A stretch of DNA of 64,000 nt from Paenibacillus oryzisoli (GCF_001653565.1 NZ_LYPB01000084.1:22019-86018); one strand, 5' to 3'; numbered from the stretch's first letter, positions 1 to 9,138 are shown. Made by a program: numbers and translations. Notes: a model not told the origin generated them from the letters alone.

Positions 1-536
1 GCATACTTAGCAATGTACGCTAATGGATCTTGCCCAGCGAACTGTACCCAACACACGTCCATTTCAACTTTAATCGCGTCGTTATTTGCATACATCGCAT
101 CGAAAACAAACTCATCTTCGACTTTGTAGTGGAATTCGAAGTCATGGTTGTGATAAAGGAATTGCAAGCCTTGTTTTTGCGTCTCAACCGCAAGAGCTTG
201 GCACTCAGCAATAAGGGAATTCCATTGTTCTACGTTCTCACGCTCTTCAGCGCCAACATACGGACAAATGGCATAAGTAGCGCCGATTGTTTTCAAGTAG
301 TCAATCTCAGCTTGGAAATTATCACGGAATCTTTGCAAGCTAATGTGGCTTCCGAAAGCTTTCAATCCAAGCTCGTCAAGCAAACCTTTAAGTTTATCTG
401 CAGGCATGTCAAAATATCCAGCAAATTCAACACCTTCATATCCTAACTTCGCAACGTGGCGAAGAGTACCTTCCATATCACGTGCCATATCATCTCTCAA
501 TGTGTACAGTTGAATGCCAATTCCTAAACGTCCCAT
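1..536 (-). CDS. sugar phosphate isomerase/epimerase (3' end beyond window)
   Basis: About 178 residues are visible, starting at an ATG preceded by AGAGGAGAACAA; the C-terminus lies left of base 1. The fold is the AP-endonuclease-2-like TIM barrel: the N-terminus reads as GIGIQLYTLRD, followed by GYEGVEFAG with a likely metal-ligand Glu and HNHDFEF. This family isomerises or epimerises sugars and inositol derivatives (IolE, IolH, xylose isomerase-like proteins) in the cytoplasm using a divalent metal. The gene is divergent from an AraC regulator 131 bp away, which is the obvious candidate controller. The exact substrate cannot be read from the sequence. Confidence 0.85.
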   Translation of the reverse strand, partial: MGRLGIGIQLYTLRDDMARDMEGTLRHVAKLGYEGVEFAGYFDMPADKLKGLLDELGLKAFGSHISLQRFRDNFQAEIDYLKTIGATYAICPYVGAEERENVEQWNSLIAECQALAVETQKQGLQFLYHNHDFEFHYKVEDEFVFDAMYANNDAIKVEMDVCWVQFAGQDPLAYIAKY

Positions 537-667
537 TTGTTCTCCTCTTTTCTCTTAGTGAAATCGATATTAGTAACCTTGGCCTTAGTATAAGCGAGAT
601 TAGCCTATTATGACCATTCACGATATAATTAAAACATCTCTTATTTGGCTACGAAAGGCGAAACGAC
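537..667. promoter_or_regulatory. divergent promoter region, epimerase / AraC regulator
   Basis: These 131 bp separate the start codons of two divergent genes and must hold both promoters. The sequence is AT-rich, with candidate -10 hexamers near 630-636, but I cannot assign the -35 elements with confidence. The AraC-type protein probably binds here. Confidence 0.5.
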
Positions 668-1462
668 ATGAAAGCTGAACTATTAACTTGCGGGTATTCT
701 TTTCATATGGATCCGTTTTATAGCAGTAATAAATCGGGGTTGCATTATTATCTTTTTCGACTACAAACTGAAGGCTTTTGTGAGGCTCTTGTAGATGGGC
801 GTATGATCCCGATTGAAGCTGGTCATCTTCTTTTGTTTAAGCCAGGTGATCCCTACGAATTACGAATCGAACAGAAAAAGACACAACCTGATCAAAAAAT
901 TGCTAGCGGCGACTATTATTTATTTTGCAAAGGTGACTGGATTGATGCTTGGTGGAAAAGTAACAATAGACCCACATGTATGCGGATTGACCTTGATCCC
1001 CGAATGATTTCACTGTGGCGGCAATTAAGTCTCGAGAAGCGCAGAATGGAAGATGAGAATCCGGAACTAAGCGGCTATTTGCTCCAAGCACTTTGCCTTT
1101 ATCTTGAACGCGCGGCAACAGAAACGGTGCAAGGTCGCCCTTTCACAGGCACACGCATGAAACGTTTCATAGAGGCACATGCTACCGCAGCGTTCAAGAT
1201 TGAAGATGTCGCAGACCACGTAGGTCTTAGTATCTCCCGAGCGGTTCATTTGTTCAAAGAATATTTTGGTAAAACGATGATCCAATATGCGACAGAAGTC
1301 CGTCTCTCCAGTGCGGTCGAGCGAATGCATGATAGTTCTATGTCCTTAGAACAAATCGCTCTTAGCTGCGGTTTCGGCTCATACCCTTACTTTCATCGTG
1401 CTTTTAAGCAACGGTTCGGCACCTCACCTAAAGCATATCGCCTTAACATGCAGCACACCTAG
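668..1462 (+). CDS. AraC-family transcriptional regulator with cupin-like N-domain
   Basis: This is a 264-residue regulator of the usual AraC size. Residues 1 to about 110 form the effector-binding beta-barrel (LLLFKPGDPYELRI is typical). Two helix-turn-helix units follow: IEDVADHVGLSISRAVHLF near 179-197, and SLEQIALSCGFGSYPYFHRA near 227-246, ending with the FGTSPKAYR signature. The start ATG follows CGAAAGGCGAAACG. It most likely senses a sugar or sugar acid and controls the divergent epimerase gene. The ligand is unknown. Confidence 0.9.
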   Translation: MKAELLTCGYSFHMDPFYSSNKSGLHYYLFRLQTEGFCEALVDGRMIPIEAGHLLLFKPGDPYELRIEQKKTQPDQKIASGDYYLFCKGDWIDAWWKSNNRPTCMRIDLDPRMISLWRQLSLEKRRMEDENPELSGYLLQALCLYLERAATETVQGRPFTGTRMKRFIEAHATAAFKIEDVADHVGLSISRAVHLFKEYFGKTMIQYATEVRLSSAVERMHDSSMSLEQIALSCGFGSYPYFHRAFKQRFGTSPKAYRLNMQHT

Positions 1463-1664
1463 TCATATTTTCAGATAAATTCACACAATATTCAATATTA
1501 TTATCCAATGTATGAAACATTTTCTGCACCTAAATCGTATTATTTATATACGAAAATACATAGCAATCTCTTATTTGTCTTAAAATTGTAAAACTATTTT
1601 AAGGTTCTATTAATAATAATCCGATATGCTAGAACTATATCCAATTCTTAGGATGGTGGAACTC

Positions 1665-1892
1665 ATGAAAATGTTTATTACGATTCATAACAAACCTGTA
1701 CCCGTATACTCCGATGAGAAAAATAAAAAGAAGTTCAATTTACTGAAGTCAGCGCTTGAGGCCAAGGTCACCAAAGGTAGAGCAACACTCAAGAAATGTC
1801 TGGATTCAATCATCAGCATCGAGATTGTCGGGTGTGAAGCAATTCTTCATTCCTTGAATGAACGAGATTCACTGGCACTTTCACTGTACTAA
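1665..1892 (+). CDS. small hypothetical protein (75 aa)
   Basis: I do not recognise the family. The start at 1665 follows AGGATGGTGGAACTC. The product is short, basic and soluble-looking, with a Lys-rich centre (DEKNKKKFNLLKS) and two cysteines, and no signal peptide or membrane segment. The stop codon runs directly into a strong rho-independent terminator, which supports a real, separately transcribed gene rather than a chance frame. It lies between the AraC regulator and a convergent DinB gene. No function is proposed. Confidence 0.6.
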   Translation: MKMFITIHNKPVPVYSDEKNKKKFNLLKSALEAKVTKGRATLKKCLDSIISIEIVGCEAILHSLNERDSLALSLY

Positions 1893-1934
1893 AAAGAAAC
1901 CTGAAATCCATAATGGATTTCAGGTTTCTTTTTG
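1892..1934 (+). terminator. rho-independent terminator of the 75-aa gene
   Basis: The arms AAGAAACCTGAAATCC and GGATTTCAGGTTTCTT pair perfectly around a short loop and end in a T-run. The A-run on the other side could also let it work leftward. Confidence 0.9.
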
Positions 1935-2047
1935 CTACCACATAAGAAATGATAAGTTTTCAGGCCTTAAAACAGCTTTCTTATTGGCGATAAAATCTAC
2001 ATCTAAAAGCGGTCGCTCATCAATGAATGGCCTCGATAGGGGTTAAC

Positions 2048-2560
2048 TCATAAGTACTTCTCTTGGGCGATGTTAAGATGATGCTGAGCATGTCCTGCGA
2101 TTACATAGGCAATGGCTCGCGCAGAAATGGCGAATGTATTCGCTGTCCCAACACGTGTCCACGCTGTTTCAGTGATCGTAGGTAACAAGGCTAATGTAGC
2201 CTGTCGCACAGCTTGGAAATCCTTCACTAAATCTGTCAGAGCTACATCGTCAAACGCGGCATTTGCAATGAAAATATCCTGATCAAATCCCGGTAAATCC
2301 GTCGTATCTCCCCGCGCGATGCGCAATAATCGGTAACTCATAATTCGCTCTGTATCAGTGATATGAGCCAACACTTCCTTCAGGCTCCACTTCCCAGGGG
2401 CATAGCGAGATAGAGCTATCTGCTCAGTTAAATTAGAAAATAAGGAAACGAGTGCCTTTTCTTGGCTGATCAAAATGGATACATAATCTCCTTCGGGCAC
2501 CAGCCCGATATACCCCGTATAGTAGGATGAATATTCGTCATGACGAGGACGCTGCAACAT
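2048..2560 (-). CDS. DinB-family protein
   Basis: This is a 170-residue DinB/YfiT-like four-helix-bundle protein. Histidines in VLAHITDTE and GHAQHHL fit the family's metal triad. GKWSLKEVLAHI is the usual opening of the second helix. I chose the ATG at 2560 because AGGGAGA precedes it. An upstream ATG-like start would lie inside that ribosome site. Characterised relatives transfer thiol cofactors (bacillithiol S-transferases, mycothiol-dependent isomerases), but many members are uncharacterised. It stands alone, so no pathway can be assigned. Confidence 0.85.
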   Translation of the reverse strand: MLQRPRHDEYSSYYTGYIGLVPEGDYVSILISQEKALVSLFSNLTEQIALSRYAPGKWSLKEVLAHITDTERIMSYRLLRIARGDTTDLPGFDQDIFIANAAFDDVALTDLVKDFQAVRQATLALLPTITETAWTRVGTANTFAISARAIAYVIAGHAQHHLNIAQEKYL

Positions 2561-2649
2561 ATTAGAAATGTCTCCCTTCACTTATAAAATGGTTGATTCC
2601 ATCTATCATATCGCATTATTCCAGAAAAATGAATCTTCTGCTAAGATGC

Positions 2650-2686
2650 GTAAAACCCCCATTTTCCCAAAAAGGGAAATGAGGGT
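2650..2686 (-). terminator. terminator of the alpha-galactosidase gene
   Basis: On the minus strand a G/C-rich stem formed from AACCCTCATTTCCC and GGGAAAATGGGGGTT is followed by TTTT. One or two mismatches are present. Confidence 0.75.
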
Positions 2687-2704
2687 TACTCTCTGTCTTA
2701 TTAA

Positions 2705-4900
2705 TTACTGCTGCTTAGCGTTTAGCAGCCAGATTTTACTCTCAAAGTCACCATGAAGTCCAGTGACAGGTAAACCGGCATATAACAGATGGTCGCCAGG
2801 GAACAGTCCTTCGGAACCTTCGATTTGATAATCGAAGTCAGGGTTGAGTCCTTTTAAGCGCAACGTTTTTAACGGTGCATAAGGTTCAGCAAGCACTCGG
2901 ATGAAAACAACCATAGCTTGTGTCTTGTCTTCGGAGACGATCATCCAAGCGGTGTCATTCCCCTCGAACGGGCTCAACAGGCGATACATATCGCCAAATT
3001 GAACAAGCGGTCGGAGTTGTTTGTAATCGGCAACTTGACGTTTGACAAGTTCCTTCTCCTCTTCCGTAAACTTCGTCAGATCAAGTTCATAGCCGAAGTT
3101 GCCAGACATAGCGACATGGCCGCGAGTTTCCAAAGATGTCATGCGATGAACTTGATGATTAGGCACAGCAGATACATGTGATCCCATGGAACTAACAGGG
3201 TACACGATACTCGTACCATATTGGATTTTCAAACGGCATACCGCATCGGTATTGTCGCTTGTCCACGTTTGCGGCATGTAATATAGGATACCTGGATCGA
3301 AACGTCCGCCACCACCCGAACAGCTTTCAAACAAGATATGCGGATATTCTGATGTGATGGCTTCCATTACACGATACAAGCCAAGCATGTAACGATGTGC
3401 AGTTTCTCTTTGACGTTCTGGCGGCAAAGCCGCGGAGCCAATTTCAGTCATATTCCGGTTCATGTCCCATTTGACATAAGTAATTGGTGCACTGCTTAGA
3501 ATGTTACGCAACATGCTCATCACGCCGTTACATACCTCTTCGCGTGAGAAATCGAGAATGAGCTGCCCACGACCTTCCGTACGTCGACGATCTGGCACAT
3601 GCAGACACCAATCGGGATGTTTACGGTATAAATCACTATCTGGTGATACCATTTCAGGTTCAAACCATAGGCCAAATTCCAAGCCAAGCTTGTTCACTCG
3701 TTCTACCAAATCTTCAAGTCCATTTGGAAGCTTCGCTTTATCGACAACCCAGTCCCCAAGTGAAGTCGTATCATCATTTCTTTTGCCAAACCAACCATCA
3801 TCTAAGACAAAAAGCTCAATGCCAAGCTCTTTACCAGCCTGCGCAATGCTCTCAATTTTATCGGCATTAAAATCGAAATACGTCGCTTCCCAATTGTTGA
3901 CGAGAACAGGGCGTACACGATCACGGAATTCCCCGCGGCATAGTCTCGTACGGTACAAGCGGTGATAAGATCTGGACATTTCGCCAATCCCATGACCAGA
4001 GTACACCATTACGGCTTCAGGCGTTTGGAACTGCTGTCCTGGCTCTAATAACCAGCTGAAATCGAAAGGATTAATCCCAATGGAAACACGTGCTGTTGCA
4101 AAAGGATCCACTTCGGCATGCGCTGCGAAATTCCCGCTGTACACAAGATTAAACCCGTATACATCCCCATAGTCTTCATTAGCATCCTTGGCAAGTAAAG
4201 CAACAAACGGGTTATGTGAATGACTGCTGGATCCGCGTCGGCTTTCGACAGTCAACTTACCTGGCGCCAAAGCTCTTCTTTCAATATGGCGTTCACGTGC
4301 CCAACTGCCTGAGAGTTGTAACAGATCCCAGTCTGCATGGGAATAATCCACGCTCATACTTAACGCACGCAGCAGCTTCAGATCAGCCGTACCTTCGTTC
4401 ACGAAACGAACAGAACGAGTGATTGCGGCATGATCAGTGAAAATCGTATAGGTTAGAATTGCACGCAAACCAGCAACTTTGTCAACCAGCTCAATTTCTA
4501 ACGTTTCCGCTTCGTGATCACTTTCTACATAAGTTGAGGGTAAACCATCTAATGCAGGCTTACCTTGGATGATCCTATGTTTATCATAGATAAGCTCAGT
4601 GATCGTAGAGCCATTCGGAAGAGCAACTTGATAAGCAGGTTCACGGAAATCGCTTGTCCCATAAGCAGGGTATTCCTGTGGAAGTGTATCAAAAGAGATC
4701 TTTCTATTTTCCTTGACCGGGTTCGGGCTAAAAGAAGCTCGTTCCTTATATTGAATCACTGTACCGAGTTGACCAGAACGTATTGATCTACCCCAGTACA
4801 CGTGGGCTGGATAGGAACCATTGATAAGCTGAATCACATAGCTCATATGTTTATTGTGCAAATGGAAAATACCTTGTACAGATTCAAACGAAATTGACAT
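2705..4900 (-). CDS. alpha-galactosidase, glycoside hydrolase family 36
   Basis: This 731-residue protein has the size and architecture of bacterial GH36 enzymes: an N-terminal beta-sandwich, a TIM barrel and a C-terminal beta domain. The nucleophile Asp is D479 in VKWDMNR and the acid/base Asp is D549 in TSDNTDAV. FVLDDGWFG and WFEPEMVSPDSDLY are further family signatures. There is no signal peptide, so it cleaves imported alpha-1,6-galactosides (melibiose, raffinose, galactomannan fragments) in the cytoplasm. It appears monocistronic. The ATG follows ATAGGAGGGATTAATA, an excellent ribosome site. Confidence 0.97.
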   Translation of the reverse strand: MSISFESVQGIFHLHNKHMSYVIQLINGSYPAHVYWGRSIRSGQLGTVIQYKERASFSPNPVKENRKISFDTLPQEYPAYGTSDFREPAYQVALPNGSTITELIYDKHRIIQGKPALDGLPSTYVESDHEAETLEIELVDKVAGLRAILTYTIFTDHAAITRSVRFVNEGTADLKLLRALSMSVDYSHADWDLLQLSGSWARERHIERRALAPGKLTVESRRGSSSHSHNPFVALLAKDANEDYGDVYGFNLVYSGNFAAHAEVDPFATARVSIGINPFDFSWLLEPGQQFQTPEAVMVYSGHGIGEMSRSYHRLYRTRLCRGEFRDRVRPVLVNNWEATYFDFNADKIESIAQAGKELGIELFVLDDGWFGKRNDDTTSLGDWVVDKAKLPNGLEDLVERVNKLGLEFGLWFEPEMVSPDSDLYRKHPDWCLHVPDRRRTEGRGQLILDFSREEVCNGVMSMLRNILSSAPITYVKWDMNRNMTEIGSAALPPERQRETAHRYMLGLYRVMEAITSEYPHILFESCSGGGGRFDPGILYYMPQTWTSDNTDAVCRLKIQYGTSIVYPVSSMGSHVSAVPNHQVHRMTSLETRGHVAMSGNFGYELDLTKFTEEEKELVKRQVADYKQLRPLVQFGDMYRLLSPFEGNDTAWMIVSEDKTQAMVVFIRVLAEPYAPLKTLRLKGLNPDFDYQIEGSEGLFPGDHLLYAGLPVTGLHGDFESKIWLLNAKQQ

Positions 4901-4993
4901 TATTAATCCCTCCTATGTTCTATTATCATGTCCGAAAAGGAACAAAACTATGGAGAAACGACACCTACATATGGAGAAATGTTGTTTTTCGAC

Positions 4994-5034
4994 AAAAAAT
5001 AGAGTGGAAACCTTAAATCTGGTCTCCACTCTAT
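4994..5034 (-). terminator. terminator of the fixABCX operon
   Basis: The minus-strand stem ATAGAGTGGAGACC / GGTTTCCACTCTAT, with one G-U pair, is followed by TTTTTTG. It lies 20 bp after the fixX stop. Confidence 0.92.
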
Positions 5035-5053
5035 CTTCATTCAAACACTACAC

Positions 5054-5341
5054 TTAACCGTACTTATACGTCATCCCATGGCCGCCCTTCGGATACACCC
5101 AGTCGATGTTATACGAAGGACACGCTATCCGACATGTGCCACATTCAATACAATTTTCAAATGCAACCGTCGTAATTTTAAGTTTCTTTTCCCATTCATA
5201 CACATCGGAAGGACAGAAATAATTACAATCCTTAGTAACACAATTCAAGCAGGTTTGTTTGTCCTTAATGACGAGATGGGACTTGTCATCGCATTTGTAA
5301 CGAATGGTAAACAGTTTATCTGAAATATCACTTTGGCTCAT
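5054..5341 (-). CDS. fixX: FixX, ferredoxin-like protein
   Basis: This 95-residue ferredoxin-like subunit has a cysteine-rich first half (CLNCVTKDCNYFCP) and a second cluster CIECGTCRIACP, followed by the family's closing stretch (YPKGGHGMTYKYG). In FixABCX the iron-sulfur centre of FixX passes electrons to FixC and the quinone pool. The ATG at 5341 overlaps the fixC stop by four bases (ATGA), indicating translational coupling, so I reject the longer frame starting at 5359. It is the last gene of the operon and is followed by a terminator. Confidence 0.95.
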   Translation of the reverse strand: MSQSDISDKLFTIRYKCDDKSHLVIKDKQTCLNCVTKDCNYFCPSDVYEWEKKLKITTVAFENCIECGTCRIACPSYNIDWVYPKGGHGMTYKYG

Positions 5342-6648
5342 CCGTTCATCGCCCTCCATCCCTTATAGCCCAGCTTCATCAAATTTACTGTACCGCCTGC
5401 AGCATTTTTGATAAGCTTCATAGCCATTTTTTGCTTCTCGGCTTTCGTAATCCCATCCACAAGGAACATATTGTATGCCGCTTCATTGACAGCGCGAGGC
5501 AGCCGATCGAACAATAATTCCGGATCCTGCTCTTTCAAAAATTGGTGCATACCCTTGTACTTCTGCAGATCCTTGTGTACAAATGATTCTTTGATTTTAT
5601 TATCGTAGAGATGCATCGTAGGAGCAGTGAAATCCCCGCGTGCCTTCGCTTCGATAATGGCTTCACCCGCTAATCGGCCCGAGGTCATAGCTAGATTCGT
5701 CCCTTCCCGATGGACAAAGTTAATTAACTGCGCAGCATCACCACAGACACACCAGCCATCACCAGATAAGGTTGGGATTGAATGAAACCCCCCTTCTGGA
5801 ATGAGATGGCCAGAATACTCTTTGGTCTCGCCACCTTGAATCAACTTCCGAATCATCGGATGCTGTTTAACCGCATCAAGTACAGCGTATGGTTTCACCT
5901 TTTTATCCCGTAAATGGTTAACCATCACTCCGACCCCTAATGAGATCGTTTCTTTATTCGTATATAGAAAACCCATACCCGCCATGCCGAGTGAGGTTTC
6001 GCCCATAAATTCGATGGTGACACCTTCGTCCCCCTCAAGCCCAAAGCGGTCCTCAATCTTCTCGCGTGGCAGCGCAATCACCTCTTTGACTGCTAAAGAC
6101 ACTTCATCTGGCATCCATTCTTTATGAATCCCCATTGCTTTGCCAAGCAAGGAGTTAACACCATCCGCAATGACGACAACATCTGCATATAGATCACCAT
6201 CATCACGGTCGGTTCTTACGCCAACAACCTTGTTACCTTCACGAATAACATCCAGTGCCACGGTTTCGTAAATTGGTATCGCGCCTGCTGCGACAGCTTT
6301 TTCAGCGAACCACTGATCGAATTTGACCCGCAGCCCCGTGAAACAATTGTAAGGCTCCTTATAAGCTTCATTGCGATGGCCGAACGTGACCATGGACTCT
6401 TTGCCCATCATCCATATTCTTTGTTCAACAATATAGCGCTCCATTGGAAAGTTCTTTTCTGTCCAAAACTCAGGAACAAGTTCTTCGATTTGCTTACGGT
6501 AGAGGACACCACCAAAAATGTTTTTGGCACCAGGAAACTCGCCTCTCTCGAGCAATACAACCGATAAACCAGCTCGTGCCATGGTTAGCGCTGCGGCTGC
6601 TCCTGCTGGTCCGCCACCAACGACGATAGCGTCGAATTTTTCATTCAT
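5338..6648 (-). CDS. fixC: FixC, flavoprotein-quinone oxidoreductase
   Basis: This is a 436-residue FAD enzyme of the ETF-quinone oxidoreductase family. The N-terminal dinucleotide-binding motif VVGGGPAGAAAA covers residues 9-20, and ERGEFPGAKNIFGG follows. GDAAQLINFVHREGTN is the second FAD contact. It takes electrons from FixAB/FixX to menaquinone at the membrane. Its start overlaps the fixB stop by four bases and its stop overlaps the fixX start. No residue typical of the family is obviously missing. Confidence 0.96.
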   Translation of the reverse strand: MNEKFDAIVVGGGPAGAAAALTMARAGLSVVLLERGEFPGAKNIFGGVLYRKQIEELVPEFWTEKNFPMERYIVEQRIWMMGKESMVTFGHRNEAYKEPYNCFTGLRVKFDQWFAEKAVAAGAIPIYETVALDVIREGNKVVGVRTDRDDGDLYADVVVIADGVNSLLGKAMGIHKEWMPDEVSLAVKEVIALPREKIEDRFGLEGDEGVTIEFMGETSLGMAGMGFLYTNKETISLGVGVMVNHLRDKKVKPYAVLDAVKQHPMIRKLIQGGETKEYSGHLIPEGGFHSIPTLSGDGWCVCGDAAQLINFVHREGTNLAMTSGRLAGEAIIEAKARGDFTAPTMHLYDNKIKESFVHKDLQKYKGMHQFLKEQDPELLFDRLPRAVNEAAYNMFLVDGITKAEKQKMAMKLIKNAAGGTVNLMKLGYKGWRAMNG

Positions 6649-7784
6649 TTTGCTTCACTCCTCTCGCGCGTGATGGTCGCCTCAGTCTGCGTCTGTGTAG
6701 TGGATATCGAGGCATCCACCACTGATGAAGGAGGAACGCCAAAAAGCGTACGACGTTTTCTGAACTCCTCTGTAATCGCAGGGACTATTTTGAATAGATC
6801 GCCAACAAGCCCATAATGAGCAAATTGAAAAATAGGTGCCCTCTCATCTTTGTTGATTGCGACAACCACATCGGCATGGCTCATACCAACCGTGTGCTGC
6901 ACGGCGCCAGAGATCCCGATGGCGAAATACAGCTTAGGCCGAACCGTGGCGCCCGTCTGCCCCACCTGATGCTCGTGGGAGATCCAGCCCGCATCCACGG
7001 CAGCGCGGGACGCGCCAACGACACCGCCGAGCGCTTCCGCTAGCTCGGCAAGCAGCTTGAAAGCATCGGGCCCGCCCAGCCCACGGCCCCCAGCCACGAT
7101 AATCTCGCATTCCTCGAGATTGAGCTTCCCTGTTTCGCGCAGGAAGTCTAGCACCTGCGCATCAATCTCTTCCTCCCGCATCGTCGCGGTAATCGCGATG
7201 ATCTCGCCTTGGCGCTCCGCGTCCTTCGGCAGCGCCTGGAACACACCAGCGCGCGCTGTCGCCATCTGCGGCCGGTACTGCTTACAGAGGATGGTGGCCA
7301 TCATCTTCTCAGAGAAAGCTGGCCGGCTGGCCAGCAACAGCCGCGATGGCGGCGGCTCCACATCGAGCTGCGTCGTGTCGGCCGTCAGCCCCGTCGGCAG
7401 GTGCGTTGCAATCGCACCTGCTAAATCGCGACCGGTAGCTGTCGCGCCGAACAGCACGATCTCGGGCTTCGCTTCCTCGATCAGCTTCAAGCAGACCCGG
7501 CTGTAAGGCCGGGTCCTGTAGTTGCGAAGCTCCGCAGCTTCGCAGAGGTACACCCGATCCGCGCCGTAGGCCACGGCTTCATCAGCGAGATGTGCAACAT
7601 TCTCGCCGATGACGAGCGCCATGAGCGGCGCCTCCAGCTTCGCAGCTAGCTTTTTGCCTTCGCCTAGCAGCTGCCAGGACACCTTTTTCGCGATGCCCTC
7701 ACGCTGCTCAACAACGATCAAAACCCCACGATATGCCGACCAGTCCGGCATCGTCGGATCAATCTGTTCCGTTTCTCTTGCCAT
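6645..7784 (-). CDS. fixB: FixB, electron transfer flavoprotein alpha subunit
   Basis: The 379-residue ETF alpha-type subunit has a C-terminal FAD-binding domain with GQTGATVRPKLYFAIGISG and HTVGMSHADVVVAINKD, both classic signatures. With FixA it forms the flavoprotein dimer that oxidises NADH and splits the electrons between ferredoxin or flavodoxin and FixCX. The ATG follows ACGGAGGATGACACG. About 6950-7680 is visibly richer in G and C, with many GCC/GGC codons, than the flanking genes and fixA. This may reflect recombination or different ancestry. Confidence 0.95.
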   Translation of the reverse strand: MARETEQIDPTMPDWSAYRGVLIVVEQREGIAKKVSWQLLGEGKKLAAKLEAPLMALVIGENVAHLADEAVAYGADRVYLCEAAELRNYRTRPYSRVCLKLIEEAKPEIVLFGATATGRDLAGAIATHLPTGLTADTTQLDVEPPPSRLLLASRPAFSEKMMATILCKQYRPQMATARAGVFQALPKDAERQGEIIAITATMREEEIDAQVLDFLRETGKLNLEECEIIVAGGRGLGGPDAFKLLAELAEALGGVVGASRAAVDAGWISHEHQVGQTGATVRPKLYFAIGISGAVQHTVGMSHADVVVAINKDERAPIFQFAHYGLVGDLFKIVPAITEEFRKRRTLFGVPPSSVVDASISTTQTQTEATITRERSEAK

Positions 7785-7808
7785 CGTGTCATCCTCCGTT
7801 CCTATCTA

Positions 7809-8642
7809 TCAAGCCCAATCCAATAGTGTCTGCATATCCTTCGTCAATAGCTTGTCGGCCAGTTGAACTGCGCCTGCTTCTGGACTATCGAAAGTGATCA
7901 TTTGCGTTTTCACCGCTTTGATCTCAGGTACCCATGTTTTGGCTACAATCGTCGGCGAACCTTTAAGCCCAATCTTTGCTCGCTCCAGATCTGGGAAATC
8001 CGCCGTCGTCCAAACCGTTGGCTTATATCTAGCCGCACGAATCATGCCCGGCAGTGAAGCTCGTCGCACTTTGTTCAACTCTTTTAATACGGTGATCAAG
8101 ACGGGCATGCTTGTCTCAACCACTTCTATACCGTCCTCAAGAAGTCGGTGTACACGTACTTTACGGTTTTCTTCATCGACTTTAACTACCTTGTTAACAT
8201 AAGTCAGTTGCTCCAAATCCAACCGGCAAGCAACACCTGGTCCAACTTGTCCGGTATCACCATCTAGCGTTTGTTTTCCGCAAAAAACGATATCCACTGG
8301 CCCCCACGTTTCCGCAATTTTGCGAATGGTTCGAGCAACAACATACGAGGTAGCTAGGGTATCCGCTCCAGCAAAACCACGATCCGTCACCAATACGGCA
8401 TCATCAGCGCCTAACGAAATGCATTCTTTGAGGCCTTTTTCAGCTGGGGGCGGTCCCATCGTGACAACAGTAATACGCGCACCTTGCTCATCCTTGATGC
8501 GCAATGCCTCTTCCAAGCCATGCATATCATAGAAATTCACAATACTAGGTACACCTTGACGTATGAGCGTATTATTCTTGGGATCAATGCGAATTTCTCT
8601 AGAGTCCGGTACTTGTTTAATACAAACGACAATATGCAGCAT
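7809..8642 (-). CDS. fixA: FixA, electron transfer flavoprotein beta subunit
   Basis: This 277-residue ETF beta-type protein opens with MLHIVVCIKQVPDSREIRI and carries FCGKQTLDGDTGQVGP, the AMP/FAD-contacting motif. I place the start at 8642, since CAGGAGGGTGCAGAG sits just upstream. The frame continues 13 codons further but covers that ribosome site. It is the first gene of fixABCX. In diazotrophs and in some anaerobes this complex supplies low-potential electrons by bifurcation. No nitrogenase gene is present here, so its electron acceptor in this organism is unknown. Confidence 0.95.
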   Translation of the reverse strand: MLHIVVCIKQVPDSREIRIDPKNNTLIRQGVPSIVNFYDMHGLEEALRIKDEQGARITVVTMGPPPAEKGLKECISLGADDAVLVTDRGFAGADTLATSYVVARTIRKIAETWGPVDIVFCGKQTLDGDTGQVGPGVACRLDLEQLTYVNKVVKVDEENRKVRVHRLLEDGIEVVETSMPVLITVLKELNKVRRASLPGMIRAARYKPTVWTTADFPDLERAKIGLKGSPTIVAKTWVPEIKAVKTQMITFDSPEAGAVQLADKLLTKDMQTLLDWA

Positions 8643-8883
8643 CTCTGCACCCTCCTGTTTCTGCGGGGAACTGGCTTGCATGTTTGGACAACTGACCTGT
8701 AAGGCCTGTCATCATTGTGAATTTTGTCACGTAAATGTAGATAGGTAATCGCTTTCAGAGCATGTTCATGACTTTCGTACAAACATAAGATAAGAATCTA
8801 ACACAGTATATGCGCAAAGGTACGGAACTTGACTAAAGTATTAAAAAATACAGATACGTGGGATAGATCTACTACATCAACAC

Positions 8884-9080
8884 TAAATACATATCTCATT
8901 TCAACTAGGATGAGCTCCTTCGACAACCTTTTCACCTAAAGACATTTTCTGTCGTATCTACAAGTTTCAACCAAGCACGATAAATCAGTTATTTTACATC
9001 TAGATGAATATCATTTCTCAATTGGAGGCATCCCCTCGACATCCATTTCACCAAAGAACATTTCCTGTGGTATCTACAAG
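8884..9080 (-). repeat. 116-bp-spaced direct repeat, two copies
   Basis: Copy A (8884-8964) and copy B (9003-9080) align over about 78 bases. The best-conserved part is TCGACA..CC.TTTCACC.AA followed by ACATTT.CTGT.GTATCTACAAG. Read on the minus strand each begins CTTGTAGATAC. Corresponding bases are 116 bp apart. Confidence 0.85.
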
Positions 9081-9094
9081 AAAGTGTGTTAATT

Positions 9095-9138
9095 AGTGAG
9101 TAAGTAAATGAGTGAGTGAATGAGTGTGTGTGTGTGTT
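9095..9138 (+). repeat. tetranucleotide tract
   Basis: Eleven consecutive four-base units stay in register: AGTG, AGTA, AGTA, AATG, AGTG, AGTG, AATG, AGTG, TGTG, TGTG, TGTT. It begins 15 bp after copy B of the preceding repeat. Confidence 0.85.

Noticed and set aside
1858-2046. 62-codon plus-strand frame after the 75-residue gene
   Set aside because: It starts inside that gene and reads through its terminator.
7057-7506. 149-codon plus-strand frame over fixB
   Set aside because: It is antisense to a well-supported gene. The open frame comes from the high G/C content of that segment and has no ribosome site.
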